From Gonocerus acuteangulatus (lineage: Eukaryota; Arthropoda; Insecta; Hemiptera; Coreidae): DNA of 64,000 nucleotides. The DNA lies in assembly GCA_946811695.1 (NCBI GenBank), contig OX328125.1, positions 49,693,998 to 49,757,997 of the forward strand. The letters run 5' to 3'. This document shows positions 1 through 11,929 of this stretch, piece after piece (position 1 is the first letter of the stretch; each line of letters opens with the position of its first letter). The notes below the pieces were generated by a model that saw only the letters and a list, made by a program, of their open reading frames with translations, was not told the DNA's origin and made no database searches. The position numbers and the translations under genes were made by a program.

Positions 1-593
1 CGTCTAAACGCTAAAATATTTGAGCGCTCCTGAATGAGTAAAACTTCAACTTACCTTAAGATAATAAGGATCACTTCAGATGGTAAGAATAATTTAATTC
101 CGAGTACATGGCTGTACTGCAAATTACGGACGAAGCCAACGACAATAGCCTAATCTTAATTATTACAATTCGTTGTGCAGTAGCAGTGCCTTTGTCTGGA
201 CGCTCTCCAGATCTGACACCACTTCTTTGTTTGGGATTAGATTACACAAACAATCTATCCAAGATCGGTCAATCACCTTCACTATTACCAAAGAAATATA
301 ATTAGAACATGTTAAACAAGAACACAATTCCATCCCTGTTCGTCCTCAGCTCCTGAGTAAAATGATGCTTGGCATTCTTAATTTTAGAAAGAGTCTTGTT
401 GTTTACTATGAAGAACGTTTAATAGGTCTGGTAATGTTTATTTTCTTGAAAAAAGTAGTTGGAACACATATTAATTTATTTATCAAATAATACAAAATTA
501 ACAACAACAAAAAATACTTTAGACGTGAATATCTACTAGGTAAACGGATATGCCTTTTTAGATAAAATGTTTTATAAAAAGATTCATTTTTTA
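1..593. other. AT-rich stretch, nothing recognised
   Basis: No coding, RNA or repeat signature stands out here. The open frames are short and lack family motifs. Confidence 0.5.
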
Positions 594-769
594 CTAGCTG
601 TTCCCCGGCGTGCCATTCTACACCAGTGTTGATTTGTAAAGAAACAGCTGGTAGATGTTTTTGAGCTAGTGACATTCGCCCTATCAAGACCTACCTGGGT
701 GCCAAATTTGGTCAAAATTTGTATAAGGAAAAGACAGACGAACAGACAGGTGATTTTTATATATATTGA
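594..769 (-). mobile_element. 176-bp non-autonomous Helitron
   Basis: On the minus strand the segment opens with TC followed by an AT-rich run (TCAATATATATAAAAATCAC) and ends in CTAG, preceded by the GGCACGCCGGGGAACAG block that could form the usual short 3' hairpin. It lies between an A and a T, the normal Helitron target. The internal phrases about 'cagacaggtga' and 'accaaatttgg' match the larger Helitrons at 12896 and 62404, so this is an internally deleted member of that family. It is far too short to encode a Rep/helicase. Confidence 0.75.
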
Positions 770-822
770 TATCCCCAGTTAGGAAACTTAACCCTGATAA
801 ATGGATGTTCCTATTATGTGTG

Positions 823-826
<4 letters not shown>

Positions 827-874
<48 letters not shown>

Positions 875-939
875 TTAATTGTAATTAATCGTTACTTTTT
901 TTTTAAAGTGCTTGCATTAGAGCCGAATTAATCATTACT

Positions 940-981
<42 letters not shown>

Positions 982-999
982 CTCTGTTGATATATGTAT

Positions 1000-1052
<53 letters not shown>

Positions 1053-1230
1053 AATATCTCCAAACAAAACAAAACTTTGGTTATCAGACAAGATTGAAAA
1101 ACAAAACAAAAACATTTCCCTATAATATTATGTGTAGTCTTGTTGCCCTAAAAGTACCTAAACGTATTATCAACGTATGGATTAATACTATTTGGCATAA
1201 AATAACATTTCTCAGTTAGTTTATCACTTT

Positions 1231-1282
<52 letters not shown>
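827..1282. repeat. Cluster of TA and CT microsatellites
   Basis: Three long TA runs (about 827-870, 1009-1049 and 1235-1282) and one CT run (942-979) lie within 460 bases. The spacer sequence is AT-rich and has no recognised feature. Confidence 0.95.
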
Positions 1283-1285
<3 letters not shown>

Positions 1286-1902
1286 TGAGAGAATGAGAGA
1301 GGGAGAAGTGAGACATTAGGCTTAAAACGAAATTTAAAAAAAAAAAAAAAAACTCAATGAATAAAAGAAATCCAATTTAATTTTTGTGTCATCACATTTT
1401 TTTCATCACCAAAGAGAGTAACATAACCGTCGGACAGTAATAAATTGTTTTTACAACAGCTTAGCCGTTGAAAACACGTTGAATGTCGCTATTATTTAAA
1501 TCATATGTCAGCAAAATTTAGGGAGAAAAAAGACCTGACAAAAACTTGGAAGAACCAGTCCGGCAGGTACAATCGTTAATTGGTACCCGCTTTTGATAGC
1601 AATCTTGTATTTTCTACAAGGAATCCCTTGTAAAAGAACCAGCTCTTACTCAAAAATTTGCATTGTAAAATATTAGGTGATTAAAATTTTGCCGTACTGT
1701 TCTTCGTTTCGTATTGAGTAATATTCAAAATGAAGATGGAAAATCTCTTTATATTCATTTAAAGGTATTTAAGAAATTGATTCAATCGAATAATTTTAAA
1801 GGGAGAGTTTGGAAAACACACACCAAAAAAAAATTGAGTGAACTAGAGAAAACTGTATGTTTTTTTAAAGATATCTAGCAATGGACATAACAGGCGAGAA
1901 TA

Positions 1903-1949
<47 letters not shown>

Positions 1950-2234
1950 TACTCATTACTGAAACATGGCCATTTGTCAGGCCAATGTGTGCCATCTGCA
2001 GTAGTAACCTGGATATTAAACACACACTCACTGACAACTAAGGACGAGACAGATTAAATCTAACAAACGAAATGAACGCCCACATTCATTGAAACATGAC
2101 AGATGTTAAAGGTCAGTGACGGATGACAGTCCATATATCATTACAATTATTATCCACCTGATATGAATAAATATTTACAAAAAATATTTATAATCAACAC
2201 ACACATAGTGAAAATAGCGAGAATATGTACTAAT
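1283..2234. other. AT-rich stretch with one TA microsatellite
   Basis: Nothing coding is recognised. A TA repeat occupies about 1905-1946. Confidence 0.6.
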
Positions 2235-2391
2235 GCCAACGGCCATAGCCACGTTGAATGCACCGGTTCCCGTAGATCACGGAAGTTAAGCAACGTCGGG
2301 CGTGGTCAGTACCTGAATGGGTGACCGACCACGTGCTGTTGGCATTATAAAAGGGTGGTAACCTGTAGATAGCCCGGCGCTAATAGCCAAA

Positions 2392-2393
<2 letters not shown>
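2235..2393 (+). mobile_element. 5S-rRNA-derived SINE (SINE3-like)
   Basis: Positions 2235-2344 closely resemble an insect 5S rRNA gene, from the GCCAACGGCCATA start through the GTAGATCACGGAAGTTAAGC core and GAATGGGTGACCG to the complementary GTTGGC end. The copy is about 10 nt shorter than a 120-nt 5S gene: the segment after GTGACCG is missing. A non-5S body follows (GTGGTAACCTGTAGATAGCC, then GGCGCTAATAGCC), as in the minus-strand copy at 58743. The shared deletion and the attached tail make this a 5S-promoted SINE, not a working 5S gene. Its final tail is replaced by the GT repeat at 2394. Confidence 0.85.
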
Positions 2394-2446
<53 letters not shown>

Positions 2447-2474
2447 GTGTGTGTGTGTGCGCGCGCGTGCGTGC

Positions 2475-2506
<32 letters not shown>

Positions 2507-2513
2507 TGTGTGT
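2394..2513. repeat. GT/GC-GT microsatellite, about 120 bp
   Basis: A long GT run passes into alternating GTGC units (TGCGTGCG repeated). Alternating purine-pyrimidine DNA of this kind can adopt Z-form. It begins exactly where the 5S-SINE tail would continue, so it probably grew from the SINE's 3' end. Translated frames here are artefacts of the repeat. Confidence 0.95.
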
Positions 2514-2537
2514 GTATACATTTGTAGTTTTCGTATA

Positions 2538-2800
2538 TCAATATATATAAAAAACACCTGTAAGTTTGTCTGTCTGTTTGTTCTTTATACAAATCCACAC
2601 CGTTTGACCAATTTGGACCAAACTTGGCACACATGTATTTCTTGATACGGGAAATCTCCTAGGCTAGGTCAAAATAGTCAAATTTCGAAATTTGGTCAAA
2701 ATGTCAAAAGTTTTGTTCAAGAAAAATTGGCTACACTGAACCATTCATATTCTGACAGCCATTTTGAATAATGTCTCAAATTTATTTGTTTTGTTCTTGA
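2538..2800 (+). mobile_element. Helitron 5' end fragment
   Basis: Begins after an A with TCAATATATATAAAAAACAC and continues with the phrases shared by the other Helitrons in this window (TTTATACAAATCCACACCG, then GACCAATTTGGACCAAACTT). No matching CTAG hairpin end was found downstream, so the 3' limit is unknown. The element may be truncated or extend into the tandem-repeat zone that follows. Confidence 0.55.
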
Positions 2801-2848
2801 TAATTAGAATAACTCGAACTCATCGATGACTTTACATCATTATATAAT

Positions 2849-2903
<55 letters not shown>

Positions 2904-3059
2904 CTTTTAGGCTTTACAGTTCGGAAGTAACAAGTTCCAAACTGTCAATTAAAGAAGAGTGAACTGTTCAAAAATAGTCATTTTCTTTGCAGTGTTGCGT
3001 AGGTGAAGATTAGCAAGCTAAAAAAAACTCTTCTTTTTTTGCGAAAAGTTTTTCTTTTG

Positions 3060-4050
3060 CGAACAAAACTTTTTAATTTTAACCTTTGTATGTTTATCTA
3101 AATTATAGCCGTATATTCTCAAGATTTGGACAAGTAATGTCATATAAGATCAATTTTATTAATTTCTGATGAAAATGTAGAGCAACACTGAGCTCATAGA
3201 AGCCATTAACCATTATCCTTTTTTTTTAAGTTTGGTTTGTTTATCTAATTTCCAAAACTTTTTAGTTTTAGTAAAATATTTGTGTTTACCTAAATTATAG
3301 CCATATATTTTGACTAATATATATTAATAAGTAATTTAAAATATTAAGTTTTTGATCTGTTGACTTTACAGTTGCAATTTTCTTTCTAGTGTTGCCTAGG
3401 TGGAGATTAGCAAGCCAACAAAACCTTTTTTTTTTTTTTTGTTAAAAATATTTCATTTGCGAACAAAACTTTTCAGGTATAACCTTTGTACTTGTATCTA
3501 AATTATAGCCTTATATTCTCAGAATTTGGACTAATGTCATATATTAGTAAGTAATTTGAAATATTAAGTAATTTGATCTGTGGAATTGCAGGTTCCCGTT
3601 TGTTTTCCATGGTTGATTTTTTTTATTTGCAAATTGCATTTTATCTCATGCATTTGCTTAAAATAAACTATGCCTTCAACATTAACCCATGGATCTGTAC
3701 AGAACTTTAATAATTTAAATACTTTTAGTTCTTTACCGTACCACCTAAAATCATCTATATGTAACGTACAAAAATGTTGTGTTTATCTAAATTATAGCCT
3801 TATATTCTCAGATTTTGGATTAATATCATATATTAGTAAGTAATTTGAAATATTAAGTTATTGATCTGTTGATTTGGAGTTTCCCGTTTGTTTTCCATAG
3901 TTAATTTTTTTGTATTTGTGAATTGCATTTTATCTCATGCATTTGCTTAAAATAAACTATGTCTTCAACATTAACCCATTAACCTGCACCAAATTTTAAT
4001 AATTTAAATACTACCGTTGCTAACGTACCACCTAAAATCATCTGTGTGTG
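3060..4050 (+). repeat. Degenerate tandem repeats, period about 290 bp
   Basis: A block containing ATCTAAATTATAGCC, a TTATATTCTCAGA-type phrase, TTTGAAATATTAAGT and TTCCCGTTTGTTTTCCAT recurs at about 3490 and 3780. More diverged starts lie at about 3090 and 3285. The last two units also share GCATTTTATCTCATGCATTT and a downstream ACGTACCACC block. No coding potential is seen. These may be internal repeats of the element starting at 2538. Confidence 0.75.
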
Positions 4051-4248
4051 ACATGATATTCAAACATTTGGGTCATTCCATGTCAAATCAACCCAAAAAA
4101 ATAGGATTTGACACCCATGATCTCAGATTTTAATAAAACTTGGCATGTTCATTCCTTTCATGGATATAAGTAAAAATATAAAATAGTTTTTCTCAATCTC
4201 AAATAGTTTAATTTATACCCTGCTAAAGTATTTCAAATTTTGTATGGG

Positions 4249-5076
4249 ATGTTGAGAACAGGAGAGCTAATTTTGGCGGGAATATTTTCTGAAGTCCTCA
4301 TAAAACAATAATTGAGCTATAAATAAATTGAAAAATTCCCAGGATTTTTTTTTTCATTTTAAATATTAAAAAATCGAAACAATACGTTTTTTGTGTACTT
4401 CATTCGCTCCTAGCTCCTAAAGTATAGAAAAATTCTTAAGGCAATGCTGGATTTGTAATAAAACTTACTAACATTTTCCATTATTATGAACAATATTTAA
4501 TTTTTTGCTCATATTGAAATTGCATTATTATGCAAAAGCTTTCGAACCGATTTAAGAGAAGTTATTGTAATGGGTTGTTTTATTATGTAATCAAAATGCT
4601 TCTTTTTTTTCTAAAATATGATTTGATATTTATTTATTAAGAGTATCGCAACTTTTGGCGACTTGCTCTTTAACAGTACATCAAGATATTACAAAATACT
4701 TTTTGCACATTGTGTATATAACAAGTCAGTCCATTTTATAGTACAGCTAGTACATTAGTGAACTAATTAATAATGACAATAACATTTTTGATATAATATA
4801 TTTCACAATAACAATACGGTAATATAATAGATATTAAATAGAGTGAGAAAAAAAAATTAAAATACAAAAAAAAAAGTAAAAAAAAAAAAAAAAAATAAAA
4901 AAAAAAGGGGGTAGAAGAGGTAAGATTATATTGGAGATAGGGCTTAATTTTTAAATGTATGTTAATTAACTTAATTCGCTTCCCGTTCCTGTCTCCCAGG
5001 GAAGTGTATACTCTTCAGAGGAGGAAGGCTATTACAAGCAAAATTTGCCATTCAGTAATTTAAAAAAAAAATAAAT

Positions 5077-5139
<63 letters not shown>

Positions 5140-5534
5140 GTTTTAAAAATGTAAATAATTTTCTAAAGGCTATTTCGTTCATTATTTAAATACATTTTAA
5201 GCTTCCAATATATATATATATATATATATAAAATGTTGTTTTACCCTTATTTTGTACATATTGCTATGTAAAACCGCGAATTACTTTCGATGTTTCTAAA
5301 TATCAGAAATTTTGGAACATTTTACTAATCTTTTGACGTATTAAGAAGGTCTTTAGCTTGTATACTTTTGGAGCTACAAGAGAAAGAAGTACCAATCACG
5401 CGATTGTTTCATTTTTTCTTGATATTTCAAATTAAAAAAAAAAGGAAATGTTTTAATTTACTTATAGCTCAATTATTGTTATTTGGATGTTATGAGAACA
5501 TACCCGCAAAAAGGAGCGTCCTCCCTCTCAACAT
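4249..5534. mobile_element. Foldback element, family B, arms about 240 bp
   Basis: The left arm (from ATGTTGAGA at 4249) is matched in reverse complement by the right arm ending TCTCAACAT at 5534. Shared blocks include ACAATAATTGAGCTATAA and a stretch around the pair 4385-4440 / 5340-5400. A TA microsatellite (5082-5136) and poly-A runs sit in the middle. The element at 10899-11929 has the same arms and interior phrases. No transposase remnant is visible and no target duplication could be fixed. The superfamily is unknown. Confidence 0.65.
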
Positions 5535-5539
5535 TAAAG

Positions 5540-5812
5540 CATGGGCGTATATAGAAAATAATTTTGGGGGGCCAACAAAATTTTGTGGGGGGTGGGCTGG
5601 CTCCATTTCCGGGGTATGGAGTACTAACAATTTACAACTTTTAATAGTTTTAGGCAATAAAAACGCTATTAAAATATAAAAAAAAATGTTTTTATGAACT
5701 AAGTGATCTTATTTAATTTATTTTTAAGGGTTTTATGATACATTTTTATCATACAATCGAAATTTCGGGGAGGGGGGCAGCCCTGAGCCCCCCTCCCTTA
5801 TATACGCCCATG
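5540..5812 (+). mobile_element. 273-bp hAT-like MITE with 8-bp duplication
   Basis: Terminal inverted repeats run CATGGGCGTATATA...TATATACGCCCATG. The flanks are CATTAAAG (5532-5539) and CATTAAAA (5813-5820), an 8-bp duplication with one mismatch, as hAT elements make. The interior is unusually G-rich or C-rich (GGGGAGGGGGGCAGCCC). The element at 53129 is a second copy with its own 8-bp duplication. It is non-coding. Confidence 0.75.
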
Positions 5813-6030
5813 CATTAAAAAAGTATAGCTACGATTTTACAAATGAGCTCTGTATTACAAAAATAATGTAGGAATTAATCGTGGTTTGTAAAATTATTAG
5901 ACGGGGGGGGCTCAGGGGCTGCCCCCCTTATACACGCCCATGCATTAAAAAAGTATTTCTACGATTTAACAAATGAGCTCTGTATTACAAAAATAATGTA
6001 GGAATTAATTGTGGTTTGTAAAATTATTTC
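5813..6030 (+). repeat. Tandem duplication of MITE end plus flank
   Basis: The 86 bases after the MITE (CATTAAAAAAGTAT..., ending near GTAAAATTATT) are repeated at 5941 after a second copy of the MITE's right end (CCCCTTATACACGCCCATG). The period is 128 bp, and the two copies differ at only a few positions. Confidence 0.85.
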
Positions 6031-7093
6031 TATCTGAAAGTAAGAATGGTTATAACCTTCCTTCCAAGCTTAAATAATTTTGCAACTTCAATAAATAAGT
6101 GACGCGTGACCAAATAATATTCATAAATAATTTCGATCCTGTGTTACTCCGATCGTTTTGTCCTTGTGATACTTTGACTTCCGGCAGATCATGTCCCCAT
6201 TTAGTCGGTCCATTGTAATATTAAACAGCATGCCTTGAAATGTTTCCATGTGTTTCTATTGTATTCTCGTAGTTTTATCGACCTCCATTTAGCTACTTAT
6301 TCTATTTTAGGAAACAAACAGATTTACAACTTCCTTCGTGAATAGTATTCAATGTGAGCTATAGGAAATAACTATTCCTTTGTTTGACTTTATTATGTTA
6401 AGAGCTCGTATTTAAAAATTAATTTTGCTCATGTACATGCTTTATCCTTTGAATTTCCTGTCTGATGTGTTTGAACTTCATTCCTTAGCTTGATGGTTAT
6501 TATTATTATTAAACATGTAAACACTTTAATGTTATTCGATTTATAAAAAAATATTTCTCAAAAATGAGCGAAAATAACCCATCTAAATAAATAAAAATTA
6601 AAAAATTAATAGTTTTACTCATTCTGCAATGAACAGCTGACTCAATGAACACTAGAAACCGGATACAGCGCCCATGCTCAGCGATCATATTGGTACAAGT
6701 AAGAACTAATGCCCGACCGGTTTGGCGGCTTAATTAAATTTGGACATAATGGAAAGTAAACACAAACTTAAATGAACCGATTTAGTTTATTTTCTAAACA
6801 CATCTTTCCCATTAGATGCTTCCGATCTATACTAAGTGTCTTTAAAATACAACAGAAATTAGTATTTAAACCCCCCTTTTAGATAGACCGATTTTTTTTT
6901 GTCTTTAGATGCCTACCTTTTTTGTCTGTATTTACCGAATTTCGTTGTTTTTAACTCCTATTACGGTCAGTAACGACTGGTTTACTAACATTAGTATTCT
7001 GGGTCTGGAGCACCCCCCCCCCCATTCAACTCAAGTTTCGTTATGAAAAACAAAACCTGGTCGCTATCGTGTTAACACACTCACACACATATT

Positions 7094-7163
<70 letters not shown>
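6031..7163. other. No gene seen; TA/CA microsatellite at its end
   Basis: AT-rich sequence without recognised genes. A TA run (about 7099-7149) passes into CA (7150-7163), directly against the next element. Confidence 0.6.
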
Positions 7164-7165
<2 letters not shown>

Positions 7166-8392
7166 GGGTGTCCCGTAAATGTCCAGTCATATTGTGGGAG
7201 GTGATAGAAGACCCTTAGGGGAACAAAAAATGTTATGTGACGATTTTCCGAATTCTCACACATTAGGGAGAAAACGACGTTTTATTGTTTGTTTTTTTTT
7301 CGAGACAAACGTGGTTTTTAGAATAATAATCGTTGACCGTAATAGCTCCATCCCAGGTGGTTCTATTAGAAAGGAAGAGAAATCAATCGAAAGCAGAGTA
7401 AATTGAATTGATATTGGAGGTGGCCATTAATGAACCCTAACCACACAATAACCAGAAAAATTATTATTTTTATCTAGATAACGCATTTGAACACAATTTT
7501 ACGCTGGGATTCTCGTGAGCCCATGAGTGTTTATTGTGGTAATTAAATATCCCATCCCTAATAAATAAGATGTAGATAGTCCTGTAAAATTTTGTTCAAA
7601 TGCGTGATCTAGGTAAAAATAATAATTTTTCAAGTTAATGTGTGGTTGGGGTTCTTAATGGCCACCTCCTGGGCCCAGTATTAGTTACTGTAATTAACAA
7701 ATTCAAAATAAATGTGTATTTTATTTATTTAGTGTTTTAAAAATTTTTTTTTTATTTTTTCGGAAATAATTTTTTTTTATTGTTTTAAGTAAACATTTAC
7801 TTAATATTTAAGTAAATATTTATAAAAATAAATATTTCTTTTAAGCTTTTTGAATTAACTAAAGAAAATAATTTAATTTTCTTTTCACAGATCCATGATA
7901 TTTTTTTTAAATTTTTGTTCCTAAATTGTTCACATACTTCAATAACACAGGGTTGTGATACATGAATGAAAAGCTGGTTAAATGAGGAGGTTTTTCTGAA
8001 ACCCGGAAATCTCAGATCCTGTCCATTGAGGAGGACAGGATCACTGGTTTGACTTGTAAGAAATATCAAGAAAAAGTCAGGAAATTTAGAATAGCTTTCT
8101 TTTGGAAAGATAGACATACTTACATTCATTCATTTTTACGTTTACTATCAACTAGTCTTATAGTAAATTTACTCAGCTTTCGATTGATTGCTCTTCCTTT
8201 CTAATAGAACCACCTGGGATGGAGCTACAACGATTATTATTCTAAAAACCACGTTTGTCTCGAAAAAACAATAAAACGTCGTTTTCTCCCATATGTGTGG
8301 GAATTCGGAAAATCGTCACATAATATTTTTTGTTCCCCTAAGGGTCTTCTATCACCTCCCACAATATGACTAGACATTTACGGGGCACCCTG
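7164..8392. mobile_element. Mariner-type MITE with about 235-bp inverted repeats
   Basis: Ends CAGGGTGTCCCGTAAATG and CATTTACGGGGCACCCTG are inverted repeats that extend inward about 235 bp (7164-7400 against 8160-8392), including the shared CGATTTTCCGAATTC and CACCTGGGATGGAGCTA blocks. The right end is followed by TA; the left abuts a CA repeat, so its TA is lost. The CAGGGTGTCCC tip is like the 31325 mariner element. No transposase is recognised in the 1229 bp. A separate foldback sits inside. Confidence 0.8.
7411..7672. mobile_element. Foldback nested in the mariner-type MITE
   Basis: GGAGGTGGCCATTAATG at the left is mirrored by TTAATGGCCACCTCC at the right. About 85 bp of each arm pair, including TGTGTGGTT/AACCACACA and GCATTTGAACA/TGTTCAAATGC. 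No clear duplication flanks it. It may be a nested MITE or an internal inverted repeat of the host element. Confidence 0.6.
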
Positions 8393-8420
8393 TATATATA
8401 CATACACATTTTAACGGGTA

Positions 8421-8474
<54 letters not shown>

Positions 8475-9779
8475 ATGTTTACAAGGTATATTTAAATTCA
8501 AGTAACAAATAAATGTGAATACAGGTTTGAACGTATTTTCTGAAGAAGGGGCTAGACGGGGCGTCGAGGTGTAGCTGATGGTGCATAAATACGGCAAATA
8601 AAGTGAACCTCTACGTAGTGTATTTATACGTTCCGGCAGGACAGAAAATAGTGACGAAATCTAAGAGAAAAAAACTTAAATTTAAAAATAAATAAATTGG
8701 GTTGCTCTAATACATTGCGTTCCTTCGCACACAGTGTTTAAAACAAGGAATAGAGAATAAAGAAGATGAATATGAAAGAAGTTACGAATAGGACTTGATT
8801 AAGTTGACTTGAAATTATAGTCTAATGTAGATGAGGGAACACCGTGAAAGGATGACAAGCACTCAGTGGCCATATATATGCAGGGGGTATCTCGAGTAGA
8901 TTCCAATAGTCAACGGGGTGTAACTAGACCAAAAATGAAGTAAAGGTGCAGAAAATATAGCTACCAATACACAAACCCATGGATAGCAGTGAGGACGCAC
9001 ACACCCATAGGTATAAGACCGTTTCGGTATTAGAGATTAGAAGGCCCATGGATCGGAGCTAGAGGAACGATTAAAACTGACAGAACATGATCTCACTCCA
9101 ACAATTCATCTATCTATTTTTGTTTTGAATTGATATCGGTTGTTTAAAGCAAAATATTCAGGAATGGAGCACGAAGAACCACCTTTCTGAGGTACGTTCT
9201 TAGTAATGCAGCTCCGGCGGAACGGACTTTCATTAGTAATTTTACGGTCCTAGTAATTTTTAACTTTAAAGGTTATGGTAGTGAGTTATGGGGTCATATG
9301 TTAAGGAGTACAAATCTCACCTTTAGTTAGTGTATGTTTCAATAAGTGCCTCTTAAAAGTTCTAAACCTTCTGCTTCCAGGGAAAATATACGGTATAAGT
9401 ATACTGTAATAGAATACACACACTGAGATGGAGGGTACACTGAGAAGTTGCAGGATGTACTGGCTGTGGACCAATGACTGCATTATGGAGTCGGCAGGGA
9501 CTCACTGACGTCAATCAGAATCATATTCCAACTCAGTCTCCTTCCAAGGAATATTTACTTTATATTTAAACTCATTCGCCTGGATTTTGCTGATCCTATC
9601 TACATTAATGTCATATCATATTCTTTCCAACACAACAATAACAAAATTTAGAATAAAATGCTTATATGTGTTTGTTTTTGTTTTTTAAATAAATGTACCT
9701 TGGCTTGGAGTACAACCGTCATCATTCGTGTTAAGAAGCAAAGTCGTCCAAAATTATTTATTTATTTTTTTTTTTAAAT
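8393..9779. other. No gene seen
   Basis: Contains a TA microsatellite (8424-8470) next to the MITE. A block at about 9170-9235 (TTCTTAGTAATGCAGCTCC, CGGACTTTCATTAG) recurs in diverged form at 16364 and 36015, so it is an unclassified dispersed repeat. No recognised coding sequence. Confidence 0.55.
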
Positions 9780-9925
9780 AAGATTAATCTCTGGGCTATA
9801 ACCGCCGGGCTACTCTTTAATAATGCCAACAGCACATGGATATATTTTTTTGTGTGTTGAATGACGTTTCAAAGGCTTAACTTGGGCTATTAAAGGCGGA
9901 CTATCTACAGGTTGCCGCCCTAAAA
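9780..9925 (-). mobile_element. Badly decayed 5S-SINE remnant
   Basis: ATAATGCCAACAGCACATGG matches the minus-strand 3' end of the 5S head (compare 58832), and GCGGACTATCTACAGGTTGC matches the body phrase. The parts are rearranged and interrupted. Confidence 0.45.
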
Positions 9926-10898
9926 ATGGCGTATTATCTCATTTTTACATACCAACTCATTATTTCACAAATCATTATAATATAGACATGGGGCACACGC
10001 TAAACAACCAAATTGTCATATGTTAAAAAGTAACATGTTTAATTTGCATACCCACTGGCCACCTTAAAATACAAATGAGTTTTTCAGAAAAATATTTATA
10101 TAAAGCTCCCACTGGTTACATGGATATAGATTGAAGTCATAAGGTAAAATATTTACATTATGCATATAATATCACTTGACTGTATACCATAAATAAATAT
10201 TTTACCGGAGGTCATTATCAATATATAGTAGTGAGGATCAATAAAGAATCTTTCTGAGTGCAACCTCAATCAGAAAGTGCTAAAACAAAATTAATTCTAT
10301 CCCATTTTGTGCTGCTCTACTTGTTTCATGCTACTTATGGCACCTCATCAGGAACTTATTACTATAATCATTCTTGATAACACAATTAAAAATTATAAAC
10401 AGTCCATGAGGCACACCTTCCACCAACCCCGGGTCGATTCAAGACTGAAAAAAGTTAATTAAAACGAAGGGGCAGGCATTTATAAAATAAAAAATAAATA
10501 TTAAAAACTTATTTGATGGCATAATTAGTATAACCTGATTCTGGTGGAATGGGAGTATAAATTTGACAAGAAGGCTTCACATTTCTATTTACTTCACATC
10601 AGGTACTGATGTATAAGCCTCGAATGGCCACTTCTAATTCTAGATATTAGAATCTCGTCCCACCAATTAGCTAAATAACTGGATCTATCTTATAAGATAA
10701 TACGATCTTATAAAAATATACTGGTTTCGTCTGAGAGGTTTAGGTGTGTTTATCTCCAAAGCTAAGAAACACTTAAATAAATGACCTAAGTAATTCGTTA
10801 GTTGAAAACACGTTTGTGTTTTTAGCATAACAGTCCAGGGCGAATCTGTAAAAACGGAGGTATCGTTGGATTGTGCGAGGGGGCAAGCTAACCTTTCC
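9926..10898. other. No gene seen
   Basis: AT-rich, with only short open frames and no family motifs. Confidence 0.5.
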
Positions 10899-11929
10899 GA
10901 GAATATTTACGGGGCATATAAACAATAGCTCAAATAACAATAATTGAGGCATGCGAAAATCGAAAACTTCCGGGTAGGTACATTTCATTTTTATATTTTA
11001 ATTAGTAAAAAAAAAGAAAAGAAAATCGAAAAAATAACGTTTTTCTGTAGTTCTCGGCTCATACCTCCGAACGTGTAGATGCTGGAGACCCTCTTAAAGC
11101 GTCAAATGATTTGTAATGAAATTCCCAACAATTTCCAATATTTAAATACAATTTTTACAATTTTTGGCCTTATAAACACATTGAATATCTCCGCGAATTT
11201 TGAACAACATTGAAATTAGGAAACAACGATGTGCTCAAACCGATGATTTTTTCGACTCCTTAGGTTTTCGATTCTGTTCAGTAGATCCTGAAATATACAC
11301 CAAATTAAGCACATTTTTGAAAAATCTCTTATGCCGTTTAATGAGTTAGATCAGTCGCCTAAATTTGCCGATTTTAATCATTACATTTATTTCTAAAGCT
11401 TGAGAAATAGTTTTAAAAAATATTTCAAATATGTAAAACTTTTCGTTTGGGCAATAATTTGAAAAATGGTACCTTTTTTTGCTAATAACTCAATTACGCA
11501 ATTATTATACAAAAACTATCAAACTGAGTTAAACGAAAAAAGGTGGGTTGTTCTATAATACAATCAACATTTCCTTCCTAAAATATGAAACTTCTAAATG
11601 CATTTTAAGCTTCCGAAAAAAATGTCTATTTTGAACTCTTTTCTTCATACGTATTGCGTATGAAGAAAACCGCGAATCTTACAAAACCGCGAATCAAAAT
11701 TAAATGTTTATATATTGGAAATTGTAAGGAATTTCATTCCAAATCATTTGATGCCTAGAGAAGGTCTGTAGCATGTATGCTTTCGGAGTTAAGAGCGAAA
11801 GAAGTCCAAATAACGTATTTTTTTCGATTTTTGTAATATTAAAAATTTAAAAAAAAAAAAAATCCGAAATTTTTTGATTTAGGCATACCTTAATTATTGT
11901 TATTTGAGCTGTTCAATAGATATTCTCGC
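10899..11929. mobile_element. Foldback element, family B, second copy
   Basis: The left arm (10899-11165) and right arm (about 11715-11929) are inverted repeats: for example GAGAATATTTACGG against CAATAGATATTCTC, and CAAATAACAATAATTGAGGC against its complement. The phrases TCAAATGATTTGTAATGAAATT and AATAACGTTTTT occur in both arms. The interior shares GGGTTGTT...ATAATACAATCAACAT-like text with the copy at 4249. It is non-coding and its ends are approximate. Confidence 0.6.

Noticed and set aside
2235..2344. Functional 5S rRNA gene
   Set aside because: It lacks about 10 nt found in normal 5S genes, and the same deletion and a non-5S tail occur in a second copy, so it is a SINE head.
2380..2645. 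Open frames across the GT repeat
   Set aside because: Open frames over a dinucleotide repeat on both strands are artefacts of low complexity.
7797..8129. 110-codon minus-strand frame inside the MITE
   Set aside because: No recognised motif, strong K/I/F bias, and it lies in AT-rich filler of a non-autonomous element.
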